NCBI RefSeq assembly: GCF_010729305.1
Contig: NZ_AP022574.1
Location: 744,001-808,000 of the forward strand
Direction of reading: 5' to 3'
Length of the DNA stretch: 64,000 nucleotides
From: Mycolicibacterium psychrotolerans
GTDB taxonomy: Bacteria; Actinomycetota; Actinomycetes; Mycobacteriales; Mycobacteriaceae
Positions 43,734 through 51,867 of this stretch are shown in pieces (positions within the stretch are counted from its first letter, which is position 1; each line of letters opens with the position of its first letter). The notes under the pieces were generated by a model, which was given only the letters and a program-made list of their open reading frames with translations, was not told the DNA's origin and did not search any database. A program made the translations under genes and the position numbers.

Positions 43734-44489
43734 TTAAGAAGCAGCGCCGGCCCTGTTTTCGCCGCTCTCCCCCGGGTCCTGCGCGCCGGAGGGCAGCCGC
43801 TGGTGAGCGGTCATCAGCACCCCGTCGTACACCTCCCGGGTCGGCAGCACGCCGTCGTGCTGCAGCGCACGGAAGTCGACCAGAATCTGCTCGGCGAGAA
43901 GTCGCAGTTTCACGTTCGTCTGTTGCGAACGCCACCGCAGCAGGTCGAAGGCCGCGGATGCGTCGATGCCGTAGACCACCATCAGCATGCCCTTGGCCTG
44001 CTCGATGGCCGCGCGATGCTCGGCGAACTCGGCGACCTGGGCCGACATCTCGCTGCGCCGATCGTCCTCGTAGGCAGACAGGTCCACGTAGAAGCCGTCA
44101 CTTCCCACCACGCGACCGCTGTCGTCGCGCAGCTGATTGCCGACCACGACCACGTGATGGATGCGGCCTTGCACGTCCTGGATGCGGTGGCGCGAGCTGA
44201 AGGCCGCCCGGGTCTCGCGGATCCGCTCCATCAGCGCGGCCAACTGAGGGCGATCGGCGGGATGCTTGTGGCTGAGCACCAGTTCGGTGGTGGGGACGAC
44301 GCTGCCGGGCTGATAGCCGTGGATTAGCGCCACCTCGTCGGACCACTCCCACCGGTCCTCGTCGAAGAGGTAGCGGACCCAGCCGATCCGCGGCGCCGCG
44401 GACCCGGCGTCGTTGCCGACGGCTGTGGCGTCATCCGGTGTCGGCACCGATGGGCCCCCAAGTCCTGAAATTGTCGCAGGTGTCACCAA
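43734..44489 (-). CDS. PAS-ANTAR domain RNA-binding response protein
   Basis: The 251-residue protein has a PAS-fold sensor (about 40-130: WEWSDEVALIHGYQPGSVVP; GRIHHVVVVGNQLRDDSGRV) and an ANTAR domain (about 150-210: HRAAIEQAKGMLMVVYGIDASAAFDLL, split here). ANTAR proteins bind paired short RNA hairpins and prevent termination, often downstream of a sensor kinase. No kinase is adjacent. The C-terminal tail after the ANTAR domain is short and polar. Confidence 0.88.
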   Translation of the reverse strand: MVTPATISGLGGPSVPTPDDATAVGNDAGSAAPRIGWVRYLFDEDRWEWSDEVALIHGYQPGSVVPTTELVLSHKHPADRPQLAALMERIRETRAAFSSRHRIQDVQGRIHHVVVVGNQLRDDSGRVVGSDGFYVDLSAYEDDRRSEMSAQVAEFAEHRAAIEQAKGMLMVVYGIDASAAFDLLRWRSQQTNVKLRLLAEQILVDFRALQHDGVLPTREVYDGVLMTAHQRLPSGAQDPGESGENRAGAAS

Positions 44490-44532
44490 AAGTACCGACC
44501 GGCCCGCGGACGCGGGATCCTTCGCTGGGAAC

Positions 44533-45261
44533 TCATGCGATCTGGGTGATCAGCGACTCGATGGCCTCGGCGTCCGCCGGCGCGACCGGTTCCCCCGCCT
44601 CGGCACGCGCCACCACCTGCTCGGCGACGCCGGCCGCCTGCGCGGTCTCCGGGACAGTCAGGTTCGCACCGCGACGGGCGGCGTAGAGCCGCTGGCCGAG
44701 GGTCGCGCCGGGCGCCTGCGCGGCACGGACCATGAGGTCGTCGTAGAGGCGGCGCACCGCACCCAGCGCCTTGATCAATGCGGGCGTGACGCGGCCGATG
44801 CGCGCCGCCCCGGCCGCGACCCCCTCGAGTTGTCGCAGATCGGTCAGCATCGCGGTGATCCGCGGCGTGAACGCCGGGTCGTCGACCGGAGGCAGCGACG
44901 CCACCGTGTCCGACAAGGTGTTCACCGCGGTGACGACGGCCTGAGCGATCAGGGAGACCTCCTCGCCATTGGCCGGAGGCGCCGGCGGGCGGGGGCGGTC
45001 GGGCTGTCCGGTGCGCAGCCGTTCGATGGTTCCCGGCGGCCACTGCAGCACCTCTTCGAGCTTTGCCCGGGTGCGCTCTCGAGGCCAGCTCCTCCCCTTC
45101 TCGAACGCGATCAGCGCACCGGCGTTGATGATGCCGTCGGCGGCCAGGCGCCGCTGGCTGATGTTGAGTTCGCGGCGCCGTGCCGCTGCCGCCGCTCCGG
45201 CTCTGACCATCCCCGGATCGAGCGCGTCGGTCGATTCCTCGATCGACTCCGCGTTGATCAT
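44533..45261 (-). CDS. HTH-type regulator with two helix-turn-helix regions, divergent from whiB6
   Basis: The 242-residue protein has an N-terminal Xre-like HTH (AAARRRELNISQRRLAADGI, then NAGALIAFEKGRSWPRERTR). A central helical part follows, then a second Xre-like segment near the C-terminus (LGQRLYAARRGANLTVPETA, then AGVAEQVVARAEAGE). I do not recognise a named family. The 355-bp divergent region shared with whiB6 suggests that it regulates whiB6, itself, or both. Confidence 0.7.
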   Translation of the reverse strand: MINAESIEESTDALDPGMVRAGAAAAARRRELNISQRRLAADGIINAGALIAFEKGRSWPRERTRAKLEEVLQWPPGTIERLRTGQPDRPRPPAPPANGEEVSLIAQAVVTAVNTLSDTVASLPPVDDPAFTPRITAMLTDLRQLEGVAAGAARIGRVTPALIKALGAVRRLYDDLMVRAAQAPGATLGQRLYAARRGANLTVPETAQAAGVAEQVVARAEAGEPVAPADAEAIESLITQIA

Positions 45262-45616
45262 GTGCCGGGGTTTCCTCGTGTGTGGTGGGGCCCAAGGGCG
45301 GTCGAATCCTATCGAGCAGTGCGTACCGCTACGGCTCGCAAGTCCGGGCGCAACGGTTCGACGTCAAAACTACACCGTCGCAACGTCGACAACCGCATCA
45401 ACGCTACATGTTTTTCGCGACGTCTCGTCAGCAGACAGACGCAGCTAATACCCAGTTCACAACGCTTTTCTTCGCCCCGTTGCGCCATTGAGGGATGGCG
45501 CACGCAACCAGCCCGCAACGGTTCTGCCCGTAGAAAGTGTTGCATCGCTACGGTTTCTCGATTAGCTTTCCTCCCATCGCGGCGGATGCGCCGCCCAGGC
45601 ACAGAGGAGCTACCCG
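45262..45616. promoter_or_regulatory. Long divergent regulatory region upstream of whiB6
   Basis: This 355-bp gene-free stretch is less GC-rich than its surroundings. It contains the hairpin TGCGCCAT-TGAGGG-ATGGCGCA (45481-45502) and an 11-bp direct repeat CGCAACGGTTC at 45349-45359 and 45514-45524. The whiB6 end carries an AGAGGAG ribosome site just before the ATG. whiB6 is known to have a long regulated promoter in M. tuberculosis (PhoP/EspR control). Whether these repeats are such sites is inference. Confidence 0.55.
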
Positions 45617-45910
45617 ATGAACGCAACCCCGTGGGACGAGACGCCGGTCGGCGAGTGCACCCGGGATCCTGACCGTTGGACCACCACCGCGGACGACGAG
45701 GCGAAGGCCATCTGCCGCTCCTGCCCGCGCCGGTGGCTGTGCGCGAAGGAAGCCTGCGAGTCACCCCGCGCCGAAGGATTGTGGGCGGGCATCTACGTGC
45801 CCGAGGCCGGCCGCGGCCGCACCTTTGCTCTGCGCCAGCTCAAGTCGCTGGCCGAGCAGCACGGCCAGCGGGTCGGTGAGCGCCGGGTGTACTACGCCGA
45901 GATCGCATGA
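45617..45910 (+). CDS. whiB6: WhiB6-like iron-sulfur transcriptional regulator
   Basis: The 97-residue WhiB protein has the four cluster cysteines C14, C34, C37 and C43 (VGECTRDPDRWTTT; AICRSCPRRWLCAKEACE) plus an extra C48, then the turn GLWAGIY and a basic C-terminal tail. The block CTRDPDRWTTTADDEAK and PRRWLCA are close to WhiB6 of M. tuberculosis (Rv3862c) as I recall it. WhiB6 senses NO and redox state and activates ESX-1 genes. Here its usual targets are mostly gone, while espE remains about 6.6 kb away. Confidence 0.88.
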   Translation: MNATPWDETPVGECTRDPDRWTTTADDEAKAICRSCPRRWLCAKEACESPRAEGLWAGIYVPEAGRGRTFALRQLKSLAEQHGQRVGERRVYYAEIA

Positions 45911-45997
45911 GCGTCGATCCGGTCCGGAATATCACGGCCGCCTGCCCGGTTGACTCTGCTGGCGGTGCCGGACATGCCCCGGGCTCCAACCCTTTTC

Positions 45998-46012
45998 GTC
46001 GCTTCGAGCGAC
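45998..46012. terminator. Short hairpin between convergent whiB6 and tetR
   Basis: GTCGCT-TCG-AGCGAC is a perfect 6-bp stem with a tight 3-nt loop, preceded by CCTTTT on the plus strand. It lies in the 142-bp gap between convergent genes and could serve either direction. Confidence 0.35.
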
Positions 46013-46052
46013 CACTCGCCGAGAGGCGCCATGGCGGCACCGCCCCCCGACC

Positions 46053-46760
46053 TCAAGCCGCGTTGCGTGGCGACGCGGCCAGCCCGCTCAACATCAGTTG
46101 CAGCGACGATTCGAACGACGACCGCAGCATCAGGACGCGCAGGTGTGGCGCCGCGGCGGCCGCGTGAGGAGCCTCGGCATGAGGAATCCGGTCGCCCAGT
46201 TCCTGCCAAGCGGTGTTGTCGCTGCTGCGGATGTCCGGCGACAGCGAGAGGAACGCCGCCTCGAGCATTGCCTGTCCGAGCAGGAAGTCGGCCAGCGAGC
46301 GGAATCGGTAGGCGGCCGTCTCGTCGTCGAATCCGCCGTCGCGCAGCAGCCCGATCGTCAGCTCGACGGCACGAATCTCGTTGTCCAGACCTGTCGTTCG
46401 CGTCGCCACCGCGAAGCCGGTCTGTGGGAAGTCGTTGACGTACACGCTGTAGAGCGCCCGCGCCAGGTCGGCCAGCGAGTCGATCCAGTGCTCGCTGCGC
46501 GACCAGTTGTCCAGAGCGATGCCGATCATCCGGTCAGCGACCGCACGCAGCACGTCGTCGACACTGCCGAAGTAGCGGTACAGCGCCGAGGCGTCCGCAC
46601 CGACAGCCGCGGCCAGTGTGCGTGCGCTCATCACCGCCGCGCCGCGGTTCTCGATCAGGTTCACCGCCGCGTCGATGTACACCTCGCGCGACAGATCTGT
46701 TCCCGCGCGGGTGCGGCGCCGCCGTCGCCCGGCGGCCGGCTGGCGCCGCGGTTCGGCCAT
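46053..46760 (-). CDS. TetR family transcriptional regulator
   Basis: The 235-residue regulator has an Arg-rich N-terminal arm (AAGRRRRRTRAGTDLSREVY) and an HTH (VMSARTLAAAVGADASALYR, then YFGSVDDVLRAV). The C-terminal domain resembles the TetR_C group with FRSLADFLLGQAMLEAAFLS. The inverted repeat GTCAAC-ACC-GTTGAC lies 15 bp upstream of its start and suggests autoregulation. The divergent gene at 46847 encodes a small unknown protein. Confidence 0.88.
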   Translation of the reverse strand: MAEPRRQPAAGRRRRRTRAGTDLSREVYIDAAVNLIENRGAAVMSARTLAAAVGADASALYRYFGSVDDVLRAVADRMIGIALDNWSRSEHWIDSLADLARALYSVYVNDFPQTGFAVATRTTGLDNEIRAVELTIGLLRDGGFDDETAAYRFRSLADFLLGQAMLEAAFLSLSPDIRSSDNTAWQELGDRIPHAEAPHAAAAAPHLRVLMLRSSFESSLQLMLSGLAASPRNAA

Positions 46761-46774
46761 TCCCCACCCCTTAC

Positions 46775-46789
46775 GTCAACACCGTTGAC
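46775..46789. promoter_or_regulatory. Operator candidate GTCAAC-ACC-GTTGAC
   Basis: The perfect 6-bp inverted arms around a 3-nt spacer sit between the tetR start (46760) and the divergent gene at 46847. The flank TTGACTATAC may also contain promoter elements. It is the likely binding site for the adjacent TetR protein, by position. Confidence 0.5.
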
Positions 46790-46846
46790 TATACGGATGT
46801 ATTGCCAGAAGCTTGATCGTCGCGCGACCGGACGGGAAAGAGGGTC

Positions 46847-47182
46847 ATGGGGGACAGCAAGAGAGTCACCGTTCTACGCATTCGGCGCACCGCCCACGAC
46901 GGCGGCTACCTCTCTTACGAGGTGGACGGGCACACCGAAGACGGGCACGCGCGCCGCTACACGTTCACCGGGAATCTCTTCGTCGGTCCGGTGGTGCTCT
47001 GCGGGGACGGCGCCCCCGCAGACGTGGTGATCCACCACCCGCGCCGGTTCGGTGAGTTCGCGACCGAGCAGTGGGTGCACCGCTTCTTCGCCGAATGGCA
47101 GGAACAGGATGCGCACACCGAGGACGTCGCCGCCGTCACCGCCGGCTGCCTGACCACGGGGTACCAGACGCGCTGCGGGTGA
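46847..47182 (+). CDS. Conserved hypothetical protein (111 aa)
   Basis: The small soluble protein, probably beta-rich, begins GDSKRVTVLRIRRTAHDGGY and contains DGHTEDGHARRYTFTGNLFV and a C-terminal helical part (EQWVHRFFAEWQEQDAHTED). It has no signal or membrane helix, and its two Cys near the C-terminus have no metal motif. It is divergent from tetR and ends 10 bp from the convergent carboxyltransferase gene. I do not recognise a family. Confidence 0.65.
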   Translation: MGDSKRVTVLRIRRTAHDGGYLSYEVDGHTEDGHARRYTFTGNLFVGPVVLCGDGAPADVVIHHPRRFGEFATEQWVHRFFAEWQEQDAHTEDVAAVTAGCLTTGYQTRCG

Positions 47183-47192
47183 TCACCCGCTC

Positions 47193-48737
47193 TCACCACG
47201 TGTCGATGAACCGGCCGCCGCCGCGCTGCGGTCCGCCCGCGGCGGCGAGCGTCGCGGCGATCACCGATCGGGTATCCGCGGGGTCGATGACGTCGTCGAT
47301 CTCGAAGAGCATGGCCGCGTTGAGAGCACGCGCGTTGTCCTGCGCGACCGCGGTGACCTGCCGGACACGTTCCTCGCGCTCGGCGTCGTCCGCGATCGCC
47401 TCCAGTTCCTTGCGCAGCCCGAGGCGCACCGCACCTTCCAGACCCATCGGCCCCAGATGCGCGCCCGGCCACGCCACCGTCAGCACCGGCTCGTGCAGGC
47501 TGCCGCCCGACATGGCTTGCGCTCCAAGGCCGTATCCCCGCCGCAGCACGACAGCGACCATCGGCACCCGGAGCGCGGCGCCGACCACCAGCATCCGCGA
47601 GGCCCGGCGCACCAGCGACTCCGCCTCGGCGTCCGGGCCGACCATGTAGCCAGGGCAGTCGATCAGTGACACCACCGGCAGCCCGAACGCGTCGCAGAGT
47701 TGCAGGAACCGCGCCGCCTTGTCCGAGGCCGCCGCGGTGATGGCCCCGGCCGTGAACCGGGTGTCGTTGGCGATCACCCCGACCGCGCGCCCCTCGATGC
47801 GGGCCAGCGCGGTCACCATCTCCCGCGCGAACCGGGGACGCAGTAACGTCACGGAGCCGTCGTCGGCGAGCGTCTCGATGACCGGCGCGACGTCGTAGGC
47901 GCGCCGCTCCCGTTCGGGCACGGCGGTGCGCAGCGCATTCTGGTCACGCGCGGTCCACTCGGCGACGTCGCCGGTGAAGTAGCCGAGCAGCCGCTTCGTC
48001 ACGACGACGGCCTCGGCTTCGTCGGCGACGACGACGTCGACGTTGCCGTTGGGTTCCTGGACGCTCATCGGGCCCACGGCGTCGGGCGGCACATCCCCCA
48101 GGCCGCCGCCGGCGATCATGGCCGGTCCTCCCATGCCCAGGGAGGCGTCTGCGGTCGCGACGATGAGATCCGCCGTACCCGCGATCACGGCGTTGCCGGC
48201 GAAACAGCGACCCTTGACCACAGCGATGCGGGGGACGACGCCGGAGAGCTTGGCCCACAACGCGAACGCGCGGGTGTCGAGCGCCGAGACCACGGGGTAG
48301 TCGGTGTCTCCCGGTCTGCCGCCACCGCCCTCGGCGAAGAACACGGTGGGCAGCCGCATCCGGCCGATCAGCTCGAAGAGGCGGTCCTTCTTGCGGTGCC
48401 CGAGTACGCCCTGGGTTCCGGCCAGCACGGTGTAGTCGTAGGACAGCACCGCGCACGCGCTGCCGTCGACGCGGGCGGTGCCAGCGACGAGTCCGTCGGC
48501 AGGCGTCCGCGCGATCAGGTCCTCGAGGTCGCGGCGCATCCGCTGCGGGGCGATCGCGAACCGCCCGTATTCCACGAAGGACCCCGGGTCGACCAGGTCC
48601 GCGACGTTCTCTCGGGCGGTGCGGCCATGGGCGGCGTGCCGGCGCTCGACCGCCTCGGGGCGCGCGGCGTCCTCGGTCAGCTCACGCCGGCGCAGCAGAT
48701 CGAGCAGGTCGTCGCGCAACTCCCCGGAGTCAGGCAT
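47193..48737 (-). CDS. Acyl-CoA carboxylase, carboxyltransferase (beta) subunit-like
   Basis: The 514-residue crotonase-like carboxyltransferase has two halves. The N-terminal half reads VLSYDYTVLAGTQGVLGHRK, then KKDRLFELIGRMRLPTVFFAE, with GGGGRPGD. The C-terminal half reads FLQLCDAFGLPVVSLIDCPG, then YMVGPDAEAESLVRRASRML. It matches AccD/propionyl-CoA carboxylase beta size. No biotin carboxylase subunit is adjacent, so it must pair with one encoded elsewhere. ATG 48735-48737 is the start, overlapping the DivIVA-motif gene end by 8 bp. Confidence 0.9.
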   Translation of the reverse strand: MPDSGELRDDLLDLLRRRELTEDAARPEAVERRHAAHGRTARENVADLVDPGSFVEYGRFAIAPQRMRRDLEDLIARTPADGLVAGTARVDGSACAVLSYDYTVLAGTQGVLGHRKKDRLFELIGRMRLPTVFFAEGGGGRPGDTDYPVVSALDTRAFALWAKLSGVVPRIAVVKGRCFAGNAVIAGTADLIVATADASLGMGGPAMIAGGGLGDVPPDAVGPMSVQEPNGNVDVVVADEAEAVVVTKRLLGYFTGDVAEWTARDQNALRTAVPERERRAYDVAPVIETLADDGSVTLLRPRFAREMVTALARIEGRAVGVIANDTRFTAGAITAAASDKAARFLQLCDAFGLPVVSLIDCPGYMVGPDAEAESLVRRASRMLVVGAALRVPMVAVVLRRGYGLGAQAMSGGSLHEPVLTVAWPGAHLGPMGLEGAVRLGLRKELEAIADDAEREERVRQVTAVAQDNARALNAAMLFEIDDVIDPADTRSVIAATLAAAGGPQRGGGRFIDTW

Positions 48738-48999
48738 CGAGGTCGGCGATGGCCGCGGCGATGTCCTCGAGCAGCGCATCGACCTGGTTTTCGTCGAAGC
48801 CCCGCTTGCCGAACGCGGGTTTGTTGAACCGCACCGCGCGCACGTCGTCGGCGGACAGGTGACCGCGGCCGTCGAGGCGGCGGGCCGCGAGAGCGACGAA
48901 GTCCTGCACCGACTTCTCGTCGTATCCCCGCTTGCCCCAGGGCGGTTTCTCGAACGTGACGTTGCGCAGATCCTCCGCCGTCAGCCCGCCGTCGCCCAT
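48730..48999 (-). CDS. DivIVA-motif domain protein (two repeats)
   Basis: The 89-residue protein consists of two copies of a DivIVA-type N-terminal motif. The first reads VTFEKPPWGKRGYDEKSVQD and the second reads VRFNKPAFGKRGFDENQVDA. Each is followed by a short amphipathic helix. In DivIVA/Wag31 this motif binds curved membrane, so a membrane- or pole-linked role is possible. It is the first gene of a pair with the carboxyltransferase, and the overlap suggests coupled translation. Confidence 0.8.
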   Translation of the reverse strand: MGDGGLTAEDLRNVTFEKPPWGKRGYDEKSVQDFVALAARRLDGRGHLSADDVRAVRFNKPAFGKRGFDENQVDALLEDIAAAIADLDA

Positions 49000-49080
49000 G
49001 AGTTCAGACTCTAGCCAGTTATCCACAGGCCCTGTGCACGGATGCGGCCGGGCGTCGGTGTGCGGGCATACCGTGCGGAC

Positions 49081-49539
49081 ATGACGAACTGGATCAACAC
49101 GGTCAGCCGTGATCATGTGGAACGCGGGGTGCGCGGCCGCTTCACGCAGGCCAACCACGGCAAGCCGCACATGCTGCGCAAGATGGCCAAGGGCGACTGG
49201 ATCATCTTCTACTCACCGAAGACGGCCTATCCCGACGGCGCTCCGTTGCAGGCCTTCACCGCCATCGGTCGCGTCGCCGATGACGAGCCGTATCAGGCGG
49301 AGGTGTCGCCGGATGTCGTGCACTGGCGGCGCAACGTCGACTTCCTCGACTGCGCCGAGACACCCATCCGGCCGCTGATCGACGAGCTCGGTTTCATCGA
49401 GGACAAGTCCCGGTGGGGCTACAAGTTCCGCTTCGGGGTGTTCCGCATCGACGACCACGATCTCGAGGTCATCCGTTCCGCGATGGTCGATTCTGCGGCC
49501 GTCGGCCGGGCCGCTGAGGAGACTACTGTGAGTCCATGA
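49081..49539 (+). CDS. EVE domain-containing protein
   Basis: The 152-residue protein fits the EVE/UPF0310 fold, related to PUA and YTH modified-base readers. It has WINTVSRDHVERGVRGRFTQ, KMAKGDWIIFYSPKTAYPDG, LQAFTAIGRVADDEPYQ and a C-terminal YKFRFGVFRIDDHDL. EVE proteins bind modified nucleobases, and many sit in defence contexts, but no defence genes are next to this one. Start ATG is 49081. The stop overlaps the pirin start by 4 bp. Confidence 0.87.
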   Translation: MTNWINTVSRDHVERGVRGRFTQANHGKPHMLRKMAKGDWIIFYSPKTAYPDGAPLQAFTAIGRVADDEPYQAEVSPDVVHWRRNVDFLDCAETPIRPLIDELGFIEDKSRWGYKFRFGVFRIDDHDLEVIRSAMVDSAAVGRAAEETTVSP

Positions 49540-50501
49540 GCAACACCGACGCGGCGCCCTCCGAAGTCGACTGCGCCCCTTCGACATTCGCCGGGGTGCT
49601 GCATCCCCGCGAGGTGCCGCTGGGCGGTCCGCGGGCGATCCGGGTGCGCCGTACGCTCCCGCAGCGCGACCGGTCGCTGATCGGGGCGTGGTGCTTCGCC
49701 GACCACTACGGTCCGCACGACCTTCGGGGCGGACCGGGCATGGACGTGCCTCCGCATCCGCACACGGGTCTGCAGACGGTGAGCTGGCTGTTCAGTGGGC
49801 AGATCGAGCACCGTGACAGTGCCGGGGTGCACGCGGTGGTGCGTCCCGGGGAGTTGAACCTGATGACGGCCGGTGCAGGCATCTGCCACTCGGAGGTGTC
49901 GATCGCCGATGCTCCCGTGCTGCACGGCGCGCAGCTGTGGGTCGCACTGCCCGACTCCGCCCGCGACACCGGCCGCGATTTCGCCCATCACGTGCCGCGG
50001 CAGCGCACCGTCGGCGGTGTCACGGCGCGGGTGTTCCTCGGCGAACTCGACGGCGAGCGCTCACCGGTGCACACGTTCACGCCACTGCTCGGGGCGCAGC
50101 TCGACATCGACGCGGGCGTGGCGGTGACGCTCGACGTCGACGACGAATACGAGCACGGCGTGCTCGTCGACCAGGGCAGCGTCGAGGCGTGCGGCGCCCT
50201 GCTCGCGGTCGCCGACCTGGGCTACCAGGGCACCGGCCACCCCGGCCTGCATCTGGCCAATCGCGGCGACGGCCCCGCGCGGGTGCTGCTGCTCGGCGGT
50301 GTTCCTTTCCCGTCGGAGCTCGTGATGTGGTGGAACTTCGTGGGCCGCAGCCATCAGGAGATCGTGGCCTTCCGCGAACAGTGGCAGGCCCGGGACGACC
50401 GCTTCGGCGCCGTCACCGGCTACCGCGGCGACGTCTCCCGGCTGCCTGCTCCACCACTGCCGCACGCCACCTTGCGACCGCGACCCAATCCGCGGGTATA
50501 G
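49536..50501 (+). CDS. Pirin family protein
   Basis: The 321-residue bicupin has the N-terminal metal-binding block DVPPHPHTGLQTVSWLFSGQ and LMTAGAGICHSEVS. The C-terminal cupin ends in LLLLGGVPFPSELVMWWNFV. The YhaK-like wording of the last block (MWWNFVGRS) separates it from the other pirin at 28977. Role and substrate are unknown. It overlaps the EVE gene by 4 bp and precedes two small GNAT-like genes in the same direction. Confidence 0.88.
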   Translation: MSNTDAAPSEVDCAPSTFAGVLHPREVPLGGPRAIRVRRTLPQRDRSLIGAWCFADHYGPHDLRGGPGMDVPPHPHTGLQTVSWLFSGQIEHRDSAGVHAVVRPGELNLMTAGAGICHSEVSIADAPVLHGAQLWVALPDSARDTGRDFAHHVPRQRTVGGVTARVFLGELDGERSPVHTFTPLLGAQLDIDAGVAVTLDVDDEYEHGVLVDQGSVEACGALLAVADLGYQGTGHPGLHLANRGDGPARVLLLGGVPFPSELVMWWNFVGRSHQEIVAFREQWQARDDRFGAVTGYRGDVSRLPAPPLPHATLRPRPNPRV

Positions 50502-50508
50502 AGAAGGG

Positions 50509-50811
50509 ATGGCCAACGACAGAACCGGGGCGCCGACGGAGGTCGCCGCCGAACCGGACCGCTTCAGCATCTCCGTGGAGGGCCGCACGGTGGGGGTCGC
50601 CGATTTCTACGACCGCGACGGTCGACGGGTCTTCCCGCACACCGAGGTCGACCCGCGCTTCCAGGGCCGCGGTCTGGCGACCATTCTCGTCCGTGAGGCA
50701 CTGGAGGCGACCCGGGCCGCGGGGCTGCGCGTCGTGCCGCAATGCTGGATGGTCGCTGAGTTCATCGACAAGAACCCCGAGTTCGCCGATCTGACAGGAG
50801 ACCCCTCATGA
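50509..50811 (+). CDS. Small GNAT-fold acetyltransferase-like protein (YjdJ/Gcn5-related), copy 1
   Basis: The 100-residue protein contains a truncated GNAT core. It has the beta4-type HTEVDPRFQGRGLATILVRE with the acetyl-CoA loop FQGRGLA, followed by RVVPQCWMVAEFIDKNPEF. This is the pattern of the short N-acetyltransferase (YidJ/YjdJ, COG2388) family. Its stop overlaps the next gene by 4 bp, and the two proteins are clear tandem paralogues. Confidence 0.87.
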   Translation: MANDRTGAPTEVAAEPDRFSISVEGRTVGVADFYDRDGRRVFPHTEVDPRFQGRGLATILVREALEATRAAGLRVVPQCWMVAEFIDKNPEFADLTGDPS

Positions 50812-51140
50812 CCACCGACAAGACCGGCGCACCGACCGAGGTCGCGGCCGAACAGGACCGGTTCGCGATCTCCGTCGACGGAAACCAGGCCGGGTTCACC
50901 GAGTTCGTCGACCACGAGGGCCGGCGCATCTTTCCGCACACCGTCGTCGACGACGAGTACTCCGGGCGCGGGCTGGCCACGATCCTCATACAGCAGGCGC
51001 TCGAAGCCACCCGCGACGCCGGTTTGCGGATCGTCCCGGTGTGCTCGATGGTCGCCGGCTTCCTCGAGAATAACCACGAGTTCGACGACATCGTCGACCC
51101 CGTCACCACCGAGGTGAAACGGGTGCTCGCGCAAGGCTGA
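50808..51140 (+). CDS. Small GNAT-fold acetyltransferase-like protein, copy 2
   Basis: The 110-residue paralogue of the preceding protein shares TGAPTEVAAE-x-DRF-I-S-V near the N-terminus and HTVVDDEYSGRGLATILIQQ at the CoA loop. A 10-residue basic tail is added. Divergence of the catalytic-side residues (VPVCSMVAGFLENNHEF) suggests that the pair either has split functions or forms a heterodimer. The start is ATG in an ATGA overlap. Confidence 0.87.
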   Translation: MTTDKTGAPTEVAAEQDRFAISVDGNQAGFTEFVDHEGRRIFPHTVVDDEYSGRGLATILIQQALEATRDAGLRIVPVCSMVAGFLENNHEFDDIVDPVTTEVKRVLAQG

Positions 51141-51156
51141 TCACGAACGACGGCCG

Positions 51157-51654
51157 CTACAGATACTGGGCGGTACTCCCGGAGATCGGCATGCCGCCCA
51201 GGCCGAGCTTGCGATGATCCCAGCTGCGCATCCGCGACGGCACCACCCGGACACAGATGCGGTTGTTCATCATCTGGTCGACGAACGGGCGCGCCTCCTC
51301 GGTGTACGGGCCGGTGTAGCGCTCCCACACACTGATACCGACCCGCAGGTTGGTCTCCGGATCGTCGTAGATCTCGGCGCTGCCGTCGATCGACACACCC
51401 CGCAGCGTGTCGTAGGACAGGCCGTCCTCGACCATCACGGTGATGGTCGGGTCGCGGCGCAGGTTGACGGCCTTCTGCGACTTGGCCTTGGTCTCGAACC
51501 AGATCTCGCCGTCGAGCACCGCGTACCACATCGCCACCAGATGCGGCCGGCCGTTCGGCAGGACGGTCGCCATGGTGGCCGTGCGGCTCCGTTCGATGAA
51601 CTCGGTGATCTCACCGTCGGTCATCACGATCTTCGCGCGTTCGTTCTTGCCCAC
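51157..51654 (-). CDS. PPOX-class F420-dependent oxidoreductase-like protein
   Basis: The 165-residue split-barrel protein has TATMATVLPNGRPHLVAMWY, KSQKAVNLRRDPTITVMVED and LRGVSIDGSAEIYDD, the hallmark of mycobacterial PPOX-class enzymes. It ends with a Tyr-Leu after a loop common to this group. GTG 51652-51654 is the chosen start because GGAAGG lies at the right spacing. It is convergent with the GNAT pair. The F420 preference is inferred from the group. Confidence 0.86.
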   Translation of the reverse strand: MGKNERAKIVMTDGEITEFIERSRTATMATVLPNGRPHLVAMWYAVLDGEIWFETKAKSQKAVNLRRDPTITVMVEDGLSYDTLRGVSIDGSAEIYDDPETNLRVGISVWERYTGPYTEEARPFVDQMMNNRICVRVVPSRMRSWDHRKLGLGGMPISGSTAQYL

Positions 51655-51867
51655 GATCCGCGATCCTTCCAGGCCGCCTCCCGACAATTCCGCCGGGTAA
51701 GTCGTTTGATCATGGGATGCGTGGGCAACGACCACACAGGGGTAGCTACGGGGCGGCCGTAGTCCCAAGGCCTCGTCAGGGTTAAGCAATAGCCCGGCGA
51801 GGCCGCCTTCGTTTCCGGGTTTCGAACACACGTGCGATGGGCATCCCCGGTGCGGAGGTGAACGACG

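Noticed and set aside
51769..51804. Possible hairpin GGCCTCG/CGAGGCC upstream of the DUF3072 gene
   Set aside because: A 7-bp stem with a 22-nt loop is weak and easily arises by chance at this GC content.
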